From the NCBI GenBank assembly GCA_006386115.1, contig VFIW01000007.1, forward strand, positions 964,693-1,028,692: DNA of 64,000 nt. The letters are read 5' to 3'. Source of the DNA: Globisporangium splendens. Lineage: Eukaryota > Oomycota > Peronosporomycetes > Pythiales > Pythiaceae. Shown in pieces: positions 23,818 through 36,000 of this stretch (its first letter is position 1; each line of letters opens with the position of its first letter). Position numbers and translations under genes: made by a program. The notes under the pieces were generated by a model that saw only the letters and a list, made by a program, of their open reading frames with translations, did not search any database and had not been told where the DNA came from.

Positions 23818-24360
23818 CTAACCTGGTGGCCAGCCGAGCTTGCGTCCGCCGAGCAAGTGGAGGTGCAAGTGGAACACGGACTGGCAGCCGTCCTGCCCGT
23901 CGTTGATCACGATGCGGAAGCCATTGTCCAGCTGCTGCTGCTTGGCGATCACCTTGGTCGTGTGCAACAAGTGACCCAAGACGCCTTCGTGGCGCTCCTC
24001 GGCGTGCGCGAGCTGCGTGAGTCCGTCGCGGACCTTCGGGATGATCACGATGTGCACGGGCGCCTGCGGGTTTACGTCGTGGAACGCGAGCACCTGCTCG
24101 TCTTCGAACACGATCTTGGCGGGGATCTGCCGCTTGATGATCTTGTCGAAGATCGTTTCGCCGACGTGCGCCGACGTGCCTGCGACCGCAGCGGCGTCCG
24201 AGCGCGCGCGTTCGTCGCTAGAGGAGGAGGAGGAGGAGCTCATGGTGCGCTGGTGGAAGCGCAGCTGCGATGTCACGCGCGAAAGCGGCTGCGGCGGCTG
24301 GCGAAGCGGAATCGTGGCGAGAGCGCGGGCAGAGCGGCGGCGAAGAGCTCCGACGAGCAT
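23818..24360 (-). CDS. histidine triad nucleotide-binding protein (HINT), possibly with mitochondrial presequence
   Basis: A single exon. The core from 24243 encodes ~141 residues: 'GETIFDKIIKRQIPAKIVFED', 'AFHDVNPQAPVHIVIIPK' and the catalytic triad in 'QSVFHLHLHLLGGR'. HINT proteins are purine phosphoramidases. In-frame ATGs lie at 24396, 24360 and 24243. The segment from 24360 starts MLVGALRRRSARALATIP and is rich in Arg and Ser with no acidic residue before the core, so it looks like a mitochondrial targeting peptide. The ATG at 24243 (MSSSSSS) would give a cytosolic form. I took 24360; dual targeting by alternative starts is possible. Confidence 0.9.
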   Translation of the reverse strand: MLVGALRRRSARALATIPLRQPPQPLSRVTSQLRFHQRTMSSSSSSSSDERARSDAAAVAGTSAHVGETIFDKIIKRQIPAKIVFEDEQVLAFHDVNPQAPVHIVIIPKVRDGLTQLAHAEERHEGVLGHLLHTTKVIAKQQQLDNGFRIVINDGQDGCQSVFHLHLHLLGGRKLGWPPG

Positions 24361-25109
24361 ATCCACTTCCAATGTGTGGAGCCGACAAGCATTCATTCTC
24401 GTTGGGTTCACCTTCGCGTCACATTGAACTGTTTGATCCGTTGCTGTGTGAACGTATATGCTATTCGAGAGGTTTGTTTGTTTGTTTGTTTTTCTGTTGG
24501 TGCAGTGTGTTCTGTTTGTGTGCCACCTCCAGTCTGTACGGGTCGTGTTTATGGTTCGAAACTTTTCTTATGGTGACGGCGCCGTTTTACCCAACAAAAC
24601 CCACTAAAAAGACGCTCGTGATACCCTTCGAACAAAGCAAATAGCCTCCAGAGGAAGGGCTAGCAACGGCTTGCAACTGGATTGACGAGACTCTCTGGCA
24701 AGAGCGCTGTTGTGCTTGCAAGTTGTGCTGGGGTGCAAATTGTGTAGAATGCCGTACAGTTGCGCTGCAGCAGCGTTCTTGGTTTGTGCGCCGTCCAAGC
24801 ATGTTGACATGTTGGGAGGGGGGACTTCAACAGCAACCCTTGCGAGTCAATAGCCTTCCAAACAGCATACAATCCACAGTTGCATTTTTGGCCACAATAT
24901 CGATTTGTAGAGGTGTGGATATGGTTATCATCAGCAAGTGCGCCACCATTCGCTCATTGGCAGGCACGACTCCGGCTACTCGGCCAGCACGGTTACCCAT
25001 ACACTCTCTATTACTGCCACATCTCGAAAATTCTGTTTTCCAAGTGTGGAGTACTGGTCCGAAAGCGCCTTCTGTGGCAACTCCAATCTTTGCGCACAAC
25101 CACAAAGCG

Positions 25110-25146
<37 letters not shown>

Positions 25147-25185
25147 ATTTGCGCGCTTTCCGTGTCCTGCAGCAACCGAACGAAC
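24361..25185. other. divergent promoter region with simple repeats
   Basis: This lies between HINT (-) and CLU (+). It holds a GTTT repeat at 24472-24491 and a long CT tract at 25114-25143, just upstream of the CLU start. No coding homology. Confidence 0.45.
25114..25143. repeat. (CT)n tract upstream of CLU
   Basis: About fifteen CT units end ~43 bp before the CLU ATG, probably in the 5' UTR or core promoter. Confidence 0.9.
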
Positions 25186-28100
25186 ATGGGCGAGGCCAAG
25201 AGCGACGCGCCCGCGCAGCAAGAGCCCGTGGTGGCACAGCAGCCCGACGCTGAGGAAGAGGCTGTTGAGGAGCAGATGTTCACGCTCTTCGTGGCGCCGC
25301 CAGCGACGACCGCCGGCAAAGATGCGCCGCTCGTGCGCCTCGACAGCGTGAGCGCAGGCGACACGGTGCTGTCGCTGCGCCAGCTGATCGCCGAGTACCC
25401 GGCGCTCGCGGGCTACACGTGCTACCACCTGGAGGTGCACTCGGCCGCGCACAAGAAGTGGTTCGTAACATTGCATTGTCCATAGTATGATGTGTGCAAG
25501 TGCTTTTTTTTATGTGTAACATCTTGTGCGTGTTGTTGCACAGGGTGGTGTTGAATGACTTTGTGGAGCTCGGTGAGTACGAGGACGTCGTGGACCGCGC
25601 GACGCTCAAGATGGTGCTGGAGAAGTACGACGCGCGCAAGGTGCGCGCACACGTGCGCCGCTTCCGCGACGTGCTGAGCAACCCGCCGATCCCGCAGCTC
25701 GTGGGCGACGAGGACGAGCACGACGGTGGCGCCACGCCGCGCACGCCAGCGGCCACACCGAGCGGCAGCAAGTCGAGCAAGAGCAAGCGCAACAAGAACA
25801 AGCAGCAACAAGTGGCGGTTGCAGCAAACGGCACGAGCGACGCTGCTGCTGCGACTGCGGAGACCACCAGCAAGAGCGAGATCTCGGAGACGCAGCTGCA
25901 GCAGCTGCGCGACATCCACGCCAAGCTCGAGACCGTCACGGTGCCCGTGCTCCCGGAGCTCAAGGAGTTCTACACGCTCCCAGGCGCCAGCAGCAATACG
26001 ACCAGCAACGACAAGACTGCGAGCAACAGCAACACGCCTGGCGGTAAGAAGGGCAAGAAGAAGAGCGGCGACAAGAACAAGCAAACCAAACAGCAGGATC
26101 AAGATGCGAACGCCAGCAACCCGTTGGATGCCACGCTGCCGACGTGCATCAAGAGCATCGTGTTCTCGGGGTACAACCCGCCGCCAGGCCCCCGCAAGCT
26201 CGCGGGCGACCTGCTGTACCTGGAGGTGAAGATCGCCGATGGCGCCGTGTTCCACGTGACGGCACACGTCAACGGCTTCTACGTCAACCGCTCTACGACC
26301 TCGCACTTCGATCCTGCGCCGCACTCCAACTCCCAGCAGGCGCATTTGCTCGTGGACGTGCTCTCGAACGCGTCCGAGGCATTCAAGAACGGGTACGCGG
26401 CGCTGCTGGCCAAGGCTGCGGCGCTCGCCAAGCAGGGTCCGGCGTCCATCGAGTGGATGGTCGCGGCCGGCAACAACGTCGGCGGCAAGCTGCCGTGGAA
26501 CACGCCGTTGTCGCAGAACGCGCCAAAGCACACGTACGACCTGAACCGCGCTGAAGACGAACTCACGGCGTCCTTCGGCATGGACGAGCGCGGCGTGCTC
26601 CGCGACTGGAACGAGGAGTACCAGTGCTGCCGCGAACTGCCGCACGCGACCGTCAAGGAGCAGATCGTGCGCGCGCGCGTGATGTACAAGATTGTGAACG
26701 AGTTTGTGGAAGCTGCGACGCAGGGCGCTGTGGCCATCGTCGAGGGTCATATCCCGCCGATCAACCCGATGGACGACGCGAGCGCGCACGTGTACGTGTT
26801 CAACAACATCTTCTTCTCGCTCTCGATCGACGGCAAGGTCACGCCTAAGGATGCCGCGGGCGGTCTGGGCGACGGCGAGGAAGCCGCGTACTCGTCGGCG
26901 AACCGCGACTTGCAGGGCGTCAAGGCGTTCAACGAGGCCGACATCCCGGGTCTCCACACGCTGGCGACGACGATCGTGGATTACTTGGGCGTGCGCGTGA
27001 TCGCGCAGTCGGTGATCCCTGGCATCTTGCAGGGCGAGGCCGCGTCCAAGCTCGTGTACGGCTCCGTAGACGGCGGCAAGACGATCGCGTCGAACGACAA
27101 GATGCACGCGCTCATGATCCAGGCCGGCGAGAAGCTGCACATCGCCGAGCGCAGCATCCAGCCACTGGGAAAGGACGAGAGCGAGGAAGCGGCTACGGAA
27201 GAAGACGCTGAGACTGCGAATACGAATGTTGGCGGTGAAGCTGGTACTGAGGTCGTGAAGCTCTGTGGCCCTGTGGAAGCCAAGGGCATCTTGGGCTCGG
27301 ACGGCCGCATGTACGTACTGGATCTTGTGCGCATTACGCCCAAGGACGCGACGTACTACGCCAGCAACAAGGAGCAGAAGTCAGAAGAGGGCATCGTCGA
27401 GGACAAGGAGGGACTGCGCTTCCACCGCGAGGACGAAGGTTACGTCGCGCTGCTGCGTCCTGAACTCGTGCAGTTGTACGCGCTCTGGAAGCAGAACCAG
27501 GCGCGCAAGGAAGCGCGTGAGGTGCTGAAGGCGGCCAAGAAGAGCGAGGACGCTACGACGGAAGGAGCCAAGCCAGAAGGTGAGTCTGCCGAAAAGGAAG
27601 ACGAGGAGATCGACGTGCCACTGGAGGACATCCCGCTCGTGCGCTTGAACCCGAATGTGTTTATGAAGTACAACGCGTGCGTGGATGAGACCGAGGCCAA
27701 GACCGACGAAGAAGCCGCGAACGACGCCGCTGCGTACTTGCAGAACGTCGTGATCCCAGCGTTTGTGTCTGACGTCCGTCGCGGCGCGATCTCGCCTGCC
27801 GATGGCTTCGCGCTCACCGAGTTGATGCACTCGTGCGGTATCAACATGCGCTACCTGGGTCGCATTGCGTCGCTCGCCAAGAAGCTCGAGTCCATTGGCG
27901 GCATCTCCAAGTACACGCTCGAACTACTGGAAGTGGAGATGCTTGCGCGTGCGACGAAGCACCTGCTCGCGGACGTGCTGAACGCCGACGAGGCCACGCG
28001 CGCCGCACCAGGCGACGTGCTCGTGCGCATCCTGAACGGCATCTTTGGCGCGGCGGCGCTCAAGAGCGACGAGGATTTCAGCAGCAGCAAGACCAAGTCC

Positions 28101-29339
28101 GGCAGCAACAGCAAGAAGTCTGGCAAGGGCGGTAAGCAGGCTACGCCACAGCCGCAAGCGCCAGTGAAGAAGCGCAAGTCGAGTGTGTCCATCGCCATTC
28201 CTGAGAGCGAAGAGCCTGTTACTGCTGTGCCAGTGGCGGAGGCGCTTGATGCCAAGACGGTCTGGCAGCGCCTCGAGAAGGAGATCCAGAACCGCTTCGA
28301 CTACACGCTGACGCTGTGGAACCGCGAGGAAGAGGTTGACAGCACCGAAGTGCCGCTCGGCCGCGTGCACAAGACCGTGCTGCTGCGTCGCCTCTGCCAG
28401 CGCAACGGACTGCGCGTCGTGAGCCGCGACTACGATTTCTCGTCGCACGAACCGTTCCAGATCGACGACATCACGGGAGTCGTGCCGGTCGTCAAGCACA
28501 GCCTGCCAGCGCACCCGCTGGCGCACGCCAAGCAGCTTCTGGAGCGCGGCCGCCTGCACCTGAGCGGCGGCTCACTGGCCACGGCGTACGAGCTGCTGCA
28601 GGAGACGTCGGCGTTTTTGTTCCAGGTGTGCGGCGCGGCCCACGAAGACGCGGCGCTGTGCTCCACGTCGCTCGCGACTGTGCTGTACCACGCGGGTGAC
28701 CTCGCCGGTGCGATCGCGCAGCAGCAGCGCGCGCTGGCGCTGTACACGCAGCTGTGCGGCATCGACTACCACGACACGGCGTTCGCGCACGCCAACCTGG
28801 CGCTGTTCCTGCACGCGAACGGCCAGACGGACGTCGCGGTCGCGCACTTGCGCCGCGCGATCTACTTGCTGGAGCTGTGCGCTGGCCCACACTTCCCCGA
28901 GATCAGCTCGCTGTACTTCAAGATGGGGATGATGTGCCAGGACGTGGGCCAGATCACGCTGGCGCTGCTGTGCCACCGCGAGTCGCTCAAGCGCGGCGAG
29001 CTGGACCGCATCCAGGCCGCCAACACGCTGCACCAGATGGCGCTCGCGTGCGGTCTCGCCGGCGGCTTCCGCGAGGCGCTCGCGTACGAGAAGAAGGTGT
29101 ACTCGCTGTTCAAGGAGGCGTTCGGCGAGGACGACCCGCGCGTGGTCGAGGCCACCAAGTTCATGGCCAAGTTCACGGAGCGCGCCGTGGAGGGCGCCAA
29201 GGGTCGCGTGGAGGTCGACGCCGCGGCGCAGGCCGACGCCATCGCACACGAGCTGCTGGCAGAGCTCACGATCAAGGATGAGGGTGCGACGACGAGCAAG
29301 AAGAAGAGCAAGAAGAGCAAAGCCAGCAAGAAGCACTGA
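25186..29339 (+). CDS. CLU: clustered mitochondria protein (CLU)
   Basis: Two exons, 25186-25460 and 25544-29339, encode 1356 residues. Exon 2 is a 3.8 kb open frame. In order: a CLU N-terminal ubiquitin-like region (residues ~30-115), low-complexity K/S/N linkers, the Clu domain (~430-730; 'HVYVFNNIFFSLSID', 'ADIPGLHTLATTIVDYLGVRVIAQSVIPGIL', 'LDLVRITP'), a helical middle part ('LTELMHSCGINMRYLG'), and tetratricopeptide repeats at ~1120-1300 ('DTAFAHANLALFLHANGQTDVAVAHLRRAI'). The C terminus is a poly-Lys tail. CLU homologues bind mRNAs of nuclear-encoded mitochondrial proteins and keep mitochondria dispersed in the cytoplasm. Third codon positions are strongly GC-biased, as in highly expressed genes. 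Confidence 0.95.
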
Positions 29340-29577
29340 GCTTAGGTTGCTACTTCGGTTGATACTTTAGCAAGAAGGCAGCAGCCGTTGACTTAGCGCA
29401 TAGTGAGCGTGTGTGCAAACAACAGGAAACAAACAAGCAAACAAACAAAAGGAAAATAGACGTTAGTGATCAACAAGAGCATGCTGCTGGGTTTCTTGTT
29501 CTAGTCGTCATGGCTTTGCCATGGTGATCTGCACGTCTGGCTTGTCGTTCTCCTCCTGTCTCTGATTCCTAATAACA
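29340..29577. repeat. convergent 3' region with CAAA repeats
   Basis: This holds the 3' ends of CLU (+) and SepSecS (-). An AAC/CAAA repeat lies at about 29418-29449. No gene. Confidence 0.5.
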
Positions 29578-31290
29578 TCAGCTTTCTTGCTGCGCATGCG
29601 CACTGTTGGTGTGATTGTGTTTCGTTCGCCATTCGTGGATCGTTTTGCGCAGTTTCGCAACGAGCGCGTCGACTTCGTCTTTGGTCATGCCGATCGCACA
29701 CGCGACCGTCAAGTACGGCGCGGGGAAATGGTCCGAATGCGCGCCGTAGGATTGGAATGTGTACCCACCGATGGTCTTGCTGTCGAGACACGACACGACA
29801 CTGTTTACAAGCAGTTGTTTGTTGTTGCGAAATAACACAAATGCACAGATGACGTGAGAAATCACACAGGTATCGCGCATGGTATCGCTGATGCTTACCG
29901 AGTACCAGACACGCCGCGCGAGAAGAGCATCGCGCCGAAGAACGTCAGCTCTTTGGCCTTGGTCTTGGCGTCCGACGCCGTGCTGAACGTGCTCAGCGTC
30001 ATCGCGAACGAGATCTACAAGCACAACAAGCAAATAATGCAAACAGCAAGTCAAATGCCAGTTGTTGACAATCGCACACATGGTTTGCTACGAAAATACC
30101 TCATTGAATGGGACGTGGAGCACGCGCTCGCCGACCTCAAGGGCGACAATCTGCAGCTGCGCTTGCAGGTATTTCGCGAGCGTCTTGCGCTCCTGAAGCA
30201 ACTGGCGGTACCCCTTGCGGCCCTAACGACAAGAAAACAACACAAGCAAAGCATCAGCACAACTTGCACAAGTATCGCAAACACAAGTACCACAAGGTAT
30301 CACCATTTGCAGCATCGTGATGAAGAAGTCGAGCGTGGGAGTGATGGCCGCGCGGCCAGGGTAGCATTTCGAGACGTTCGCGACCATCTCGGCCGAGGGC
30401 GAGCACACGATCGCGCCGCCCACCGGCACCATGAAGTTCTTGTCGAGACTCTGCACGATGGCGTCCACGCGGCCGACGCGCATCGCCTGGTTCACCATGT
30501 GCGTGCACTTGGACGCCTGCACACCATACGCGTTGTTGATCACGTGCGCGATGTTGTGCGACTGGCAGACGCGCGCAATGGCTTCCACGTCGTCGTACCC
30601 GCGCGGCGCAAAGCAACTCGTCGTGCTCAAGACTGCGAGGATGTCACTGTGTGTATAAATCAATCGCTGCAGCCCGTCCATGTCGGTGCGCAATTGGTCG
30701 CCATCTTCGGACAGAGTATTCTCGAGCACCAAGGGCGTGAGACCTGCTGTGAGGATCGATTTAAAGCACGATTTCTGGTCGATGCGCGGCCAGATGACGT
30801 ACTTTGCGTCCGGCTTCTGCGCGCGCAGTGCCAGCAGCACGAGTGTGAGCGACATACCCGTGGCGACCGGCAGCACGAGCGCACTTGCGATGGAGCGCAG
30901 TCCCGCCTCACGCAGCAGGTCCTTCGCGAGCGCGTTCGTGAGTTGCACGATGAGCGACGAACCTGCAGCCTTGGGCTGCACAGCAGCAACGTCACCTGAG
31001 CGTCCAACGCCGTGGCACAAATGGAAATGACGCTTCGCGACCAGCGATGAGAACACGCGTGCCTCGCGCTCGCCCGCGCCGATGTTGGTGCGGAAGTTGT
31101 TGCTGTCCATGGCCGCGAGCGACTGCAGCACGAGCTCGACGGTCTGCTCGTCCCAGCCGTCGTTCGGCACGCGCCGCTGCGAGAGAAGCGTCGTGAAGAG
31201 CTGTTCGCGGTTGCGGATCGCCGCGAGTCCCTGCTCCACGTACGTCGGCGGCACGAACGCCTCAGCGAGCTGCGCATTCTTGGCGTTCAT
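29578..31290 (-). CDS. SEPSECS: O-phosphoseryl-tRNA(Sec) selenium transferase
   Basis: Four exons: 31290-30304, 30222-30100, 30014-29899 and 29800-29578, encoding 482 residues in phase. The enzyme is PLP-dependent and converts phosphoseryl-tRNA(Sec) to selenocysteinyl-tRNA(Sec) with selenophosphate. The PLP lysine is in 'SLDKNFMVPVGG' at residue 284, the same number as the human enzyme. Other hallmarks are 'MDSNNFRTNIGAGEREARV', 'GRSGD', 'QPKAAGSS', 'WPRIDQKSCFKS', 'STTSCFAPR' and 'NNAYGVQ'. The start matches the human N terminus; an upstream in-frame ATG at 31395 would add 35 residues without homology. Its presence means the organism likely decodes UGA as Sec in some mRNAs. The first donor is GTGATA, a weak site. 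Confidence 0.95.
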
Positions 31291-31421
31291 CGTGGTATCA
31301 AATGATTGACTTGGCGGCTTTTCCGAGCTGATACCAAAGAAAGGTACCAGGCGATTTGATCCCCATGGGGTGCAATACAAACAAATATGGATCATAATCG
31401 CTATTTACGGGATTAGCACCA

Positions 31422-32334
31422 TCACTCCATCAAGAAAATGCGACTCGCGATGTCGACGACAAGCCAGTCGATGCCCTCGAGAAGACCCGCGCCTGTGACC
31501 GCGCTGCACGCGACGATGTTCCAGTGACGGTTCACAAACTGCTCGCTGCGTAGCTCGAGGTAATCGGCGATCTCCGAGGCCGTGAGCGCGCCTGGGAGGT
31601 CCTGCTTGTTCGCAAAGATGAGCAGCGTCGCGCCTGCGAGTTTCTACAAACATGAGGTAGCATCAGAGATCATATTCAAGAGATTCAGCGTAATATGGGA
31701 AATACATAGGTGGAGACAGCTTGGTACCTCTTGTGTGAGTAGCTGTTTGAGTTCGCGTTTGCAGTCGTCCAGGCGCCGTCGATCCGCACTGTCGACGACC
31801 CACACGAGTCCATCAGTCTACGCATTTCCATATAGATATGTATGGCACGTTAACCACGATATGTCAGCGCGTAAAGGGTAGCAAGCACGTCGTAGACGCT
31901 ATGTACCTGTTCAAAGTAATTGCGCCAGTATGAGCGAATCGTTTGCTGACCACCGACATCCCACACATTGAGCTTGAAGCTGCATAAGTGCGCAGTATCA
32001 AGATTATACAGCGTCAGAATTATTCATATGCACAATGCATATATAGCAACACGGCCTACTCTTTGTATTCGAGCGTCTGGATGTCGAACCCGAGCGTCGG
32101 CGAGATCTCTGTGATGTCTTGGCCCATAAACTTCTTCAGGATCGTCGTCTTGCCCGCATTGTCCAGTCCACTAGCAGCACACAACAGCACGCAAGCCGCA
32201 CACGGTCAAGCGCTCACGTATTACGTGACATACTACACACGCTGCGCAATACGCAGGCGCGTGTCTTACAGCATCAGCACGCGGATCTCCTTCTCCTTTT
32301 CCTTCACTTTCTTCAAGATGCTCAGCAGTCCCAT
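31422..32334 (-). CDS. ARL2: ADP-ribosylation factor-like GTPase ARL2
   Basis: Five exons: 32334-32270, 32170-32060, 31979-31907, 31817-31728 and 31643-31422, encoding 186 residues in phase. It begins MGLLSILKK, as in animal ARL2. Switch and nucleotide motifs are all intact: 'GLDNAGKTT', 'SPTLGFDI', '[18 protein letters not shown]', 'NKQDLPGA' and 'CSAV'. ARL2 acts with tubulin cofactors in tubulin folding and with BART in mitochondria. The stop is 132 bp upstream of the SepSecS start on the same strand, so the two are tandem with separate promoters. Confidence 0.95.
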
Positions 32335-32571
32335 GTTGCTTTTCTTTCCCTTTTGTGTGCTGTGTTTGGTGTCAATGTGGAAAGTCCCAGTCTGATCCGA
32401 GTATCTGAGTCTGATACCTCCGTTTTTGATACTTGCGCAATTGCCTGGCACCACTGTCGCGACGGTTCGCGTGGAATGAGATGGAGCAATGACGCACTGA
32501 TCGACAGAACGGCATTTGCGTGAGAAAGAAGGGAAGCGCTGCGCGTGTATGCGATAGAGAGTTCCAGTGTA

Positions 32572-34216
32572 ATGACGAAGGAGAGCGCACCGAGACGCAG
32601 CAGCTACGGCGGCAGCGGCGCCATGACGTTCTTCAACAGAAGCCGAAGCAACCGCTTTGCGACGCGTCTGGACGCACAGGGAGGCAATCAAAAAGAGCTG
32701 CTGACTCTCCCTTGCGTGCTTGGAGAGTGCAGAAGCGGTGGTGGTGATAACAAGTCCACGAAGAGTCCTGCAATGGTGGAGATCGATATGCTGCAAAGTG
32801 CTGAATGGGATGGAACCGAGGAATCAAGTTGCAAGACGCAGACGGTTGACGATGAGCAAAAGGATCGAGGTGATGGCAGCAATGCACGCATGGGCTCGCA
32901 AAGAGCGCAAGAGCAGAAAGAGCAGTTTAAACGAGACCGCCCAACGCCACTGGAAGCGCTGCTCGATCTAGAGCTCGATGTGTGCAATCTGCCACCGCTC
33001 GAGGACAACCAGTTTGCGATGATCCACGAGCAGTGCAACGACACGTTCGGTACCATGGGGTGTGCCTTATCCTTGGAGCTGTTGGTACCGTGTGGGTGTA
33101 TGTGTACATGATATGGGCGTTACATTGACGTTATCGTGCTTTTCGCTTTTGCATCCTCAGGCACTGCAGAGCCCGCATGGTGAGCACCAGCAATGGGACG
33201 ATGCTGACACGGCTGCGACGACCAATGCACTGCTAGCAACGAAAGAATCATTGCGCGAAAGCCCCGTCATGCCTCTCCATCCAAGTAAGTTGAGCCAAAC
33301 GACCACATGATACGGCAAGCAATTACCTCATGCCCTACTCTGGATTTATGCATGTGGTGCAGAACTAAATGAAACCGTCTCTGCTGGCGTGCCCGACCTC
33401 ACGTCTCCAAGTCAACACATTGCACCATTCCAACCCTCGCCTTGCCGCTCAGCGGGCGGCGGTGAATACGATCTCGCGTCTCCCGTTGCGCTGCCAGACA
33501 CGCCAACCACTAGCCACCACACGAACGTCGCTCGTTGGGAATCCGCACCAGATCTGCGCTGCGACGACGCGGATGACGATGATGACGGTGTTTTCTGGGG
33601 GAGACACCGAGTTGCATTCACGGACCATGCAGAGACCTTCACTCAGCGTCTCGAAACCAGATCATCACATTTCGACTCGGAATCCACGCGTATCTCCATC
33701 TCAACGACTCGCCTCTGCATTCGCGCGCTCACCACCCCCAGCAGCAGTGGTGCATCGTCCTCAGCAGCAGCAACCCCATGTTGCATCGGTGCCCAAGCGG
33801 AAGGTGGAGCATGGTGGCGTTTACTCGCTACTCTTAAAGAATCGAAGCAGCGAGTCCGACCAACCAGTGCTCGTAGATGGCAAGAGGAGTCCAGAAGTTC
33901 CAGAAGGTAACGACAGATATAGGGACTTTCTAGCTGTGTTTAATGCTCATATCATTGTACTCACGAGCTACGTTTGCGTACTCTGTTCGTGCAGGTTCCC
34001 CAGGCGCTCGGTCCACATCCAAGGTGAGTGAGTTTGATGCTCTTGCTGGGGATTGGTACCAATTGATGCAAGGCAGAGAGCATTCTCCATCACTGACATA
34101 AGCTCTCTATCCACTTGCAGAGATCTCCAGCCACCACTTTTGGAAAAGCCCAGCACGGCAGCATCTACCGCATGCTGCGCCGCAATGCGTCAACACCATT
34201 GGCTCCGAGCCTCTAA
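32572..34216 (+). CDS. hypothetical disordered protein with two copies of an HG-x-[VI]-Y motif
   Basis: Six exons fit in phase: 32572-33084, 33161-33284, 33363-33647, 33748-33906, 33996-34024 and 34121-34216 (401 residues). The exon of 29 bp is very short. I do not recognise the family. Most of the chain is Ser/Pro/Gln-rich, with an acidic run (DDADDDDDG). Two segments near the C terminus resemble each other: 'EHGGVYSLLLKN' (end of exon 4 region) and 'QHGSIYRMLRRN' (last exon). They are probably short linear binding motifs. The third intron (GTCTCG...CAGCAG) is the weakest call; without it the frame is lost. The start is the ATG at 32572; the frame upstream opens only at GTG. Confidence 0.55.
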
Positions 34217-34594
34217 TATGAATGTAGAATGCATCAGTGTGCTTGATGCCTTTTGTTGTGCTTTGCTTAGATGATCAAGGTGAAGCCATCACCTGTTGGT
34301 ACCCAAAATACACAATTGGGTTACACAGCTGCTAAGCAAAGCACACAATGTGTACGATCGCATATTGTTAATCTCGGTGCCAGTCACATCTTAGTTTGGG
34401 TTTGTTGTGTACCCAGTCGCAGTTGGACTCTGGAGTGTTGGTACCCACAATAGTAGCCTGTCTCCTCCATTTTTTTCCCCAACATTCCTGACAACAAACG
34501 AAAAAGCGGACAAGCAAGGAAGAACAACGCAGACGCGCGCGCGTGAAGCTCAACGGCACGCGTTAGCAGTAGCAGCAGTCATACACACAACAGG

Positions 34595-35699
34595 ATGAAC
34601 CGCATTTTTGGGAAGAAGAAGGCCGAAGTGCCACAAGTGAACATCTCGGACGTCGGTGGCCGCGTCGATGGCCGCGTCGGAGATCTCGACATGAAGGTAC
34701 GATGATGATGATGATGCCAATGCTGCGCGTTTTGCTCGCGGGTACGCAGTAGGGACGATTGCTGGGGTATGATGCACTAATTACGTCGCCGCGTAGTGTA
34801 TGTATCTTATGGGGTCGTGATGCAATAAGTACTGATGCAATTATGTTCTCTCTTTTTGATGTCTTGGGTGCGTTCAGATTAATAAATTGGATGAAGAGTT
34901 GAAGAAATACAAGCTCCAGGTATGTGCGTTCATGCAACGCGTGTGAATGTGTGTTCAAAGCGATGCTGACGGAATATAAAATACTGCGGTCATGGGCGAC
35001 GATAGATGGCCAAGACAAAAGGACCGGGGCTGAACGCAATCAAGCAGCGCGCGATGCAGACGCTGAAGCGCAAGAAAATGTACGAACAGCAGCGCGACAA
35101 CCTAACTGCGCAGTCCTTCAACATTGAGCAGGTATAAGTCCTATGTCATTTGCAGCCCCTAAACATCTCTGGAGGGTTGAACTGGTACTTCTGTTTGACA
35201 TGCAGGCCGCATTTGCGATTGAGACCTCGAAAGACACGCTGGACACGGTTGCCGCGATGAAAAGCGCGGTCGTGCAGCTCAAAACGGAGACCAAGAAGAT
35301 CAATATCGACGAACTCGAGGACGTGCAAGATGACATGGCAGATTTGTTAGAGGATATGAATGAGATCCAGGAGATCATGGGGCGATCTTACGGGTACGAA
35401 CGAAAGTATCTATGCGTGCGATGCGTGCTGCTGCATTGAATAACTAACGCGCATCTACCATGGCTATCATCCAAATTAGCATTGGTGCTGACGTTGACGA
35501 GAGCGAACTGGAAGCCGAACTGGCCGGTCTCGAAGAGGAATGGGCTGAAGAAGAGACCGAGGCGGCCGCCGCAGAAGCAGCGCCGTCGTACTTGGCGCCA
35601 GCGCAGCAGCACAACCTCCCTGCCGCGCCGTCTGGAGTGCTCGATGGCGCTCGAAATGGACGACGAACCGATGAGTTTGGTCTCCCGATTGCGTCGTAG
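34595..35699 (+). CDS. ESCRT-III subunit CHMP5/VPS60
   Basis: Five exons: 34595-34696, 34878-34919, 35006-35131, 35206-35393 and 35480-35699, encoding 225 residues in phase. It starts MNRIFGKKK and contains '[22 protein letters not shown]', '[22 protein letters not shown]' and a C-terminal 'DEFGLPIAS', all typical of CHMP5. The protein binds LIP5/VTA1 and regulates VPS4 during multivesicular-body sorting. Exon 2 has only 42 bp. Confidence 0.95.
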
Positions 35700-36000
35700 T
35701 CTTCCTGTGTTATAATTGCACTCCCGTTCGCGTCAACCTGCCTTTCGCAGCTTGGACGGCGCGTGTAAGACAAATAAAACAAAACCTGTACGCACAGCGC
35801 AATGGTGCTTGCTCAAACCCAATTCCACAAATCTATATTAAAGGAGCTCTCTGAGCCCCGTATCATGGTATACACGCGTGCTTTTTTGCTTTCGGCACAT
35901 CTAGAGTGATACTTTTTCTGTAGCTGCTTAAAAGTTAGAAGTTGTCAGCAAAAGGAGGAACTGTCTGCCTCGACGATCCCCAGTTCACCTTGGAAGCTGC
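35700..36000. other. convergent 3' intergenic region
   Basis: AT-rich spacer between the 3' ends of CHMP5 (+) and the ABC-F gene (-). No feature seen. Confidence 0.45.

Noticed and set aside
25422..27140. 572-codon open frame on the minus strand opposite CLU
   Set aside because: It is an antisense shadow of a GC-biased CLU exon. The translation is Arg/Val/His-rich without domains.
33363..33906. Apparent frameshift in the disordered-protein gene
   Set aside because: A GT..AG intron 33648-33747 restores the frame in correct phase, so a break is not needed.
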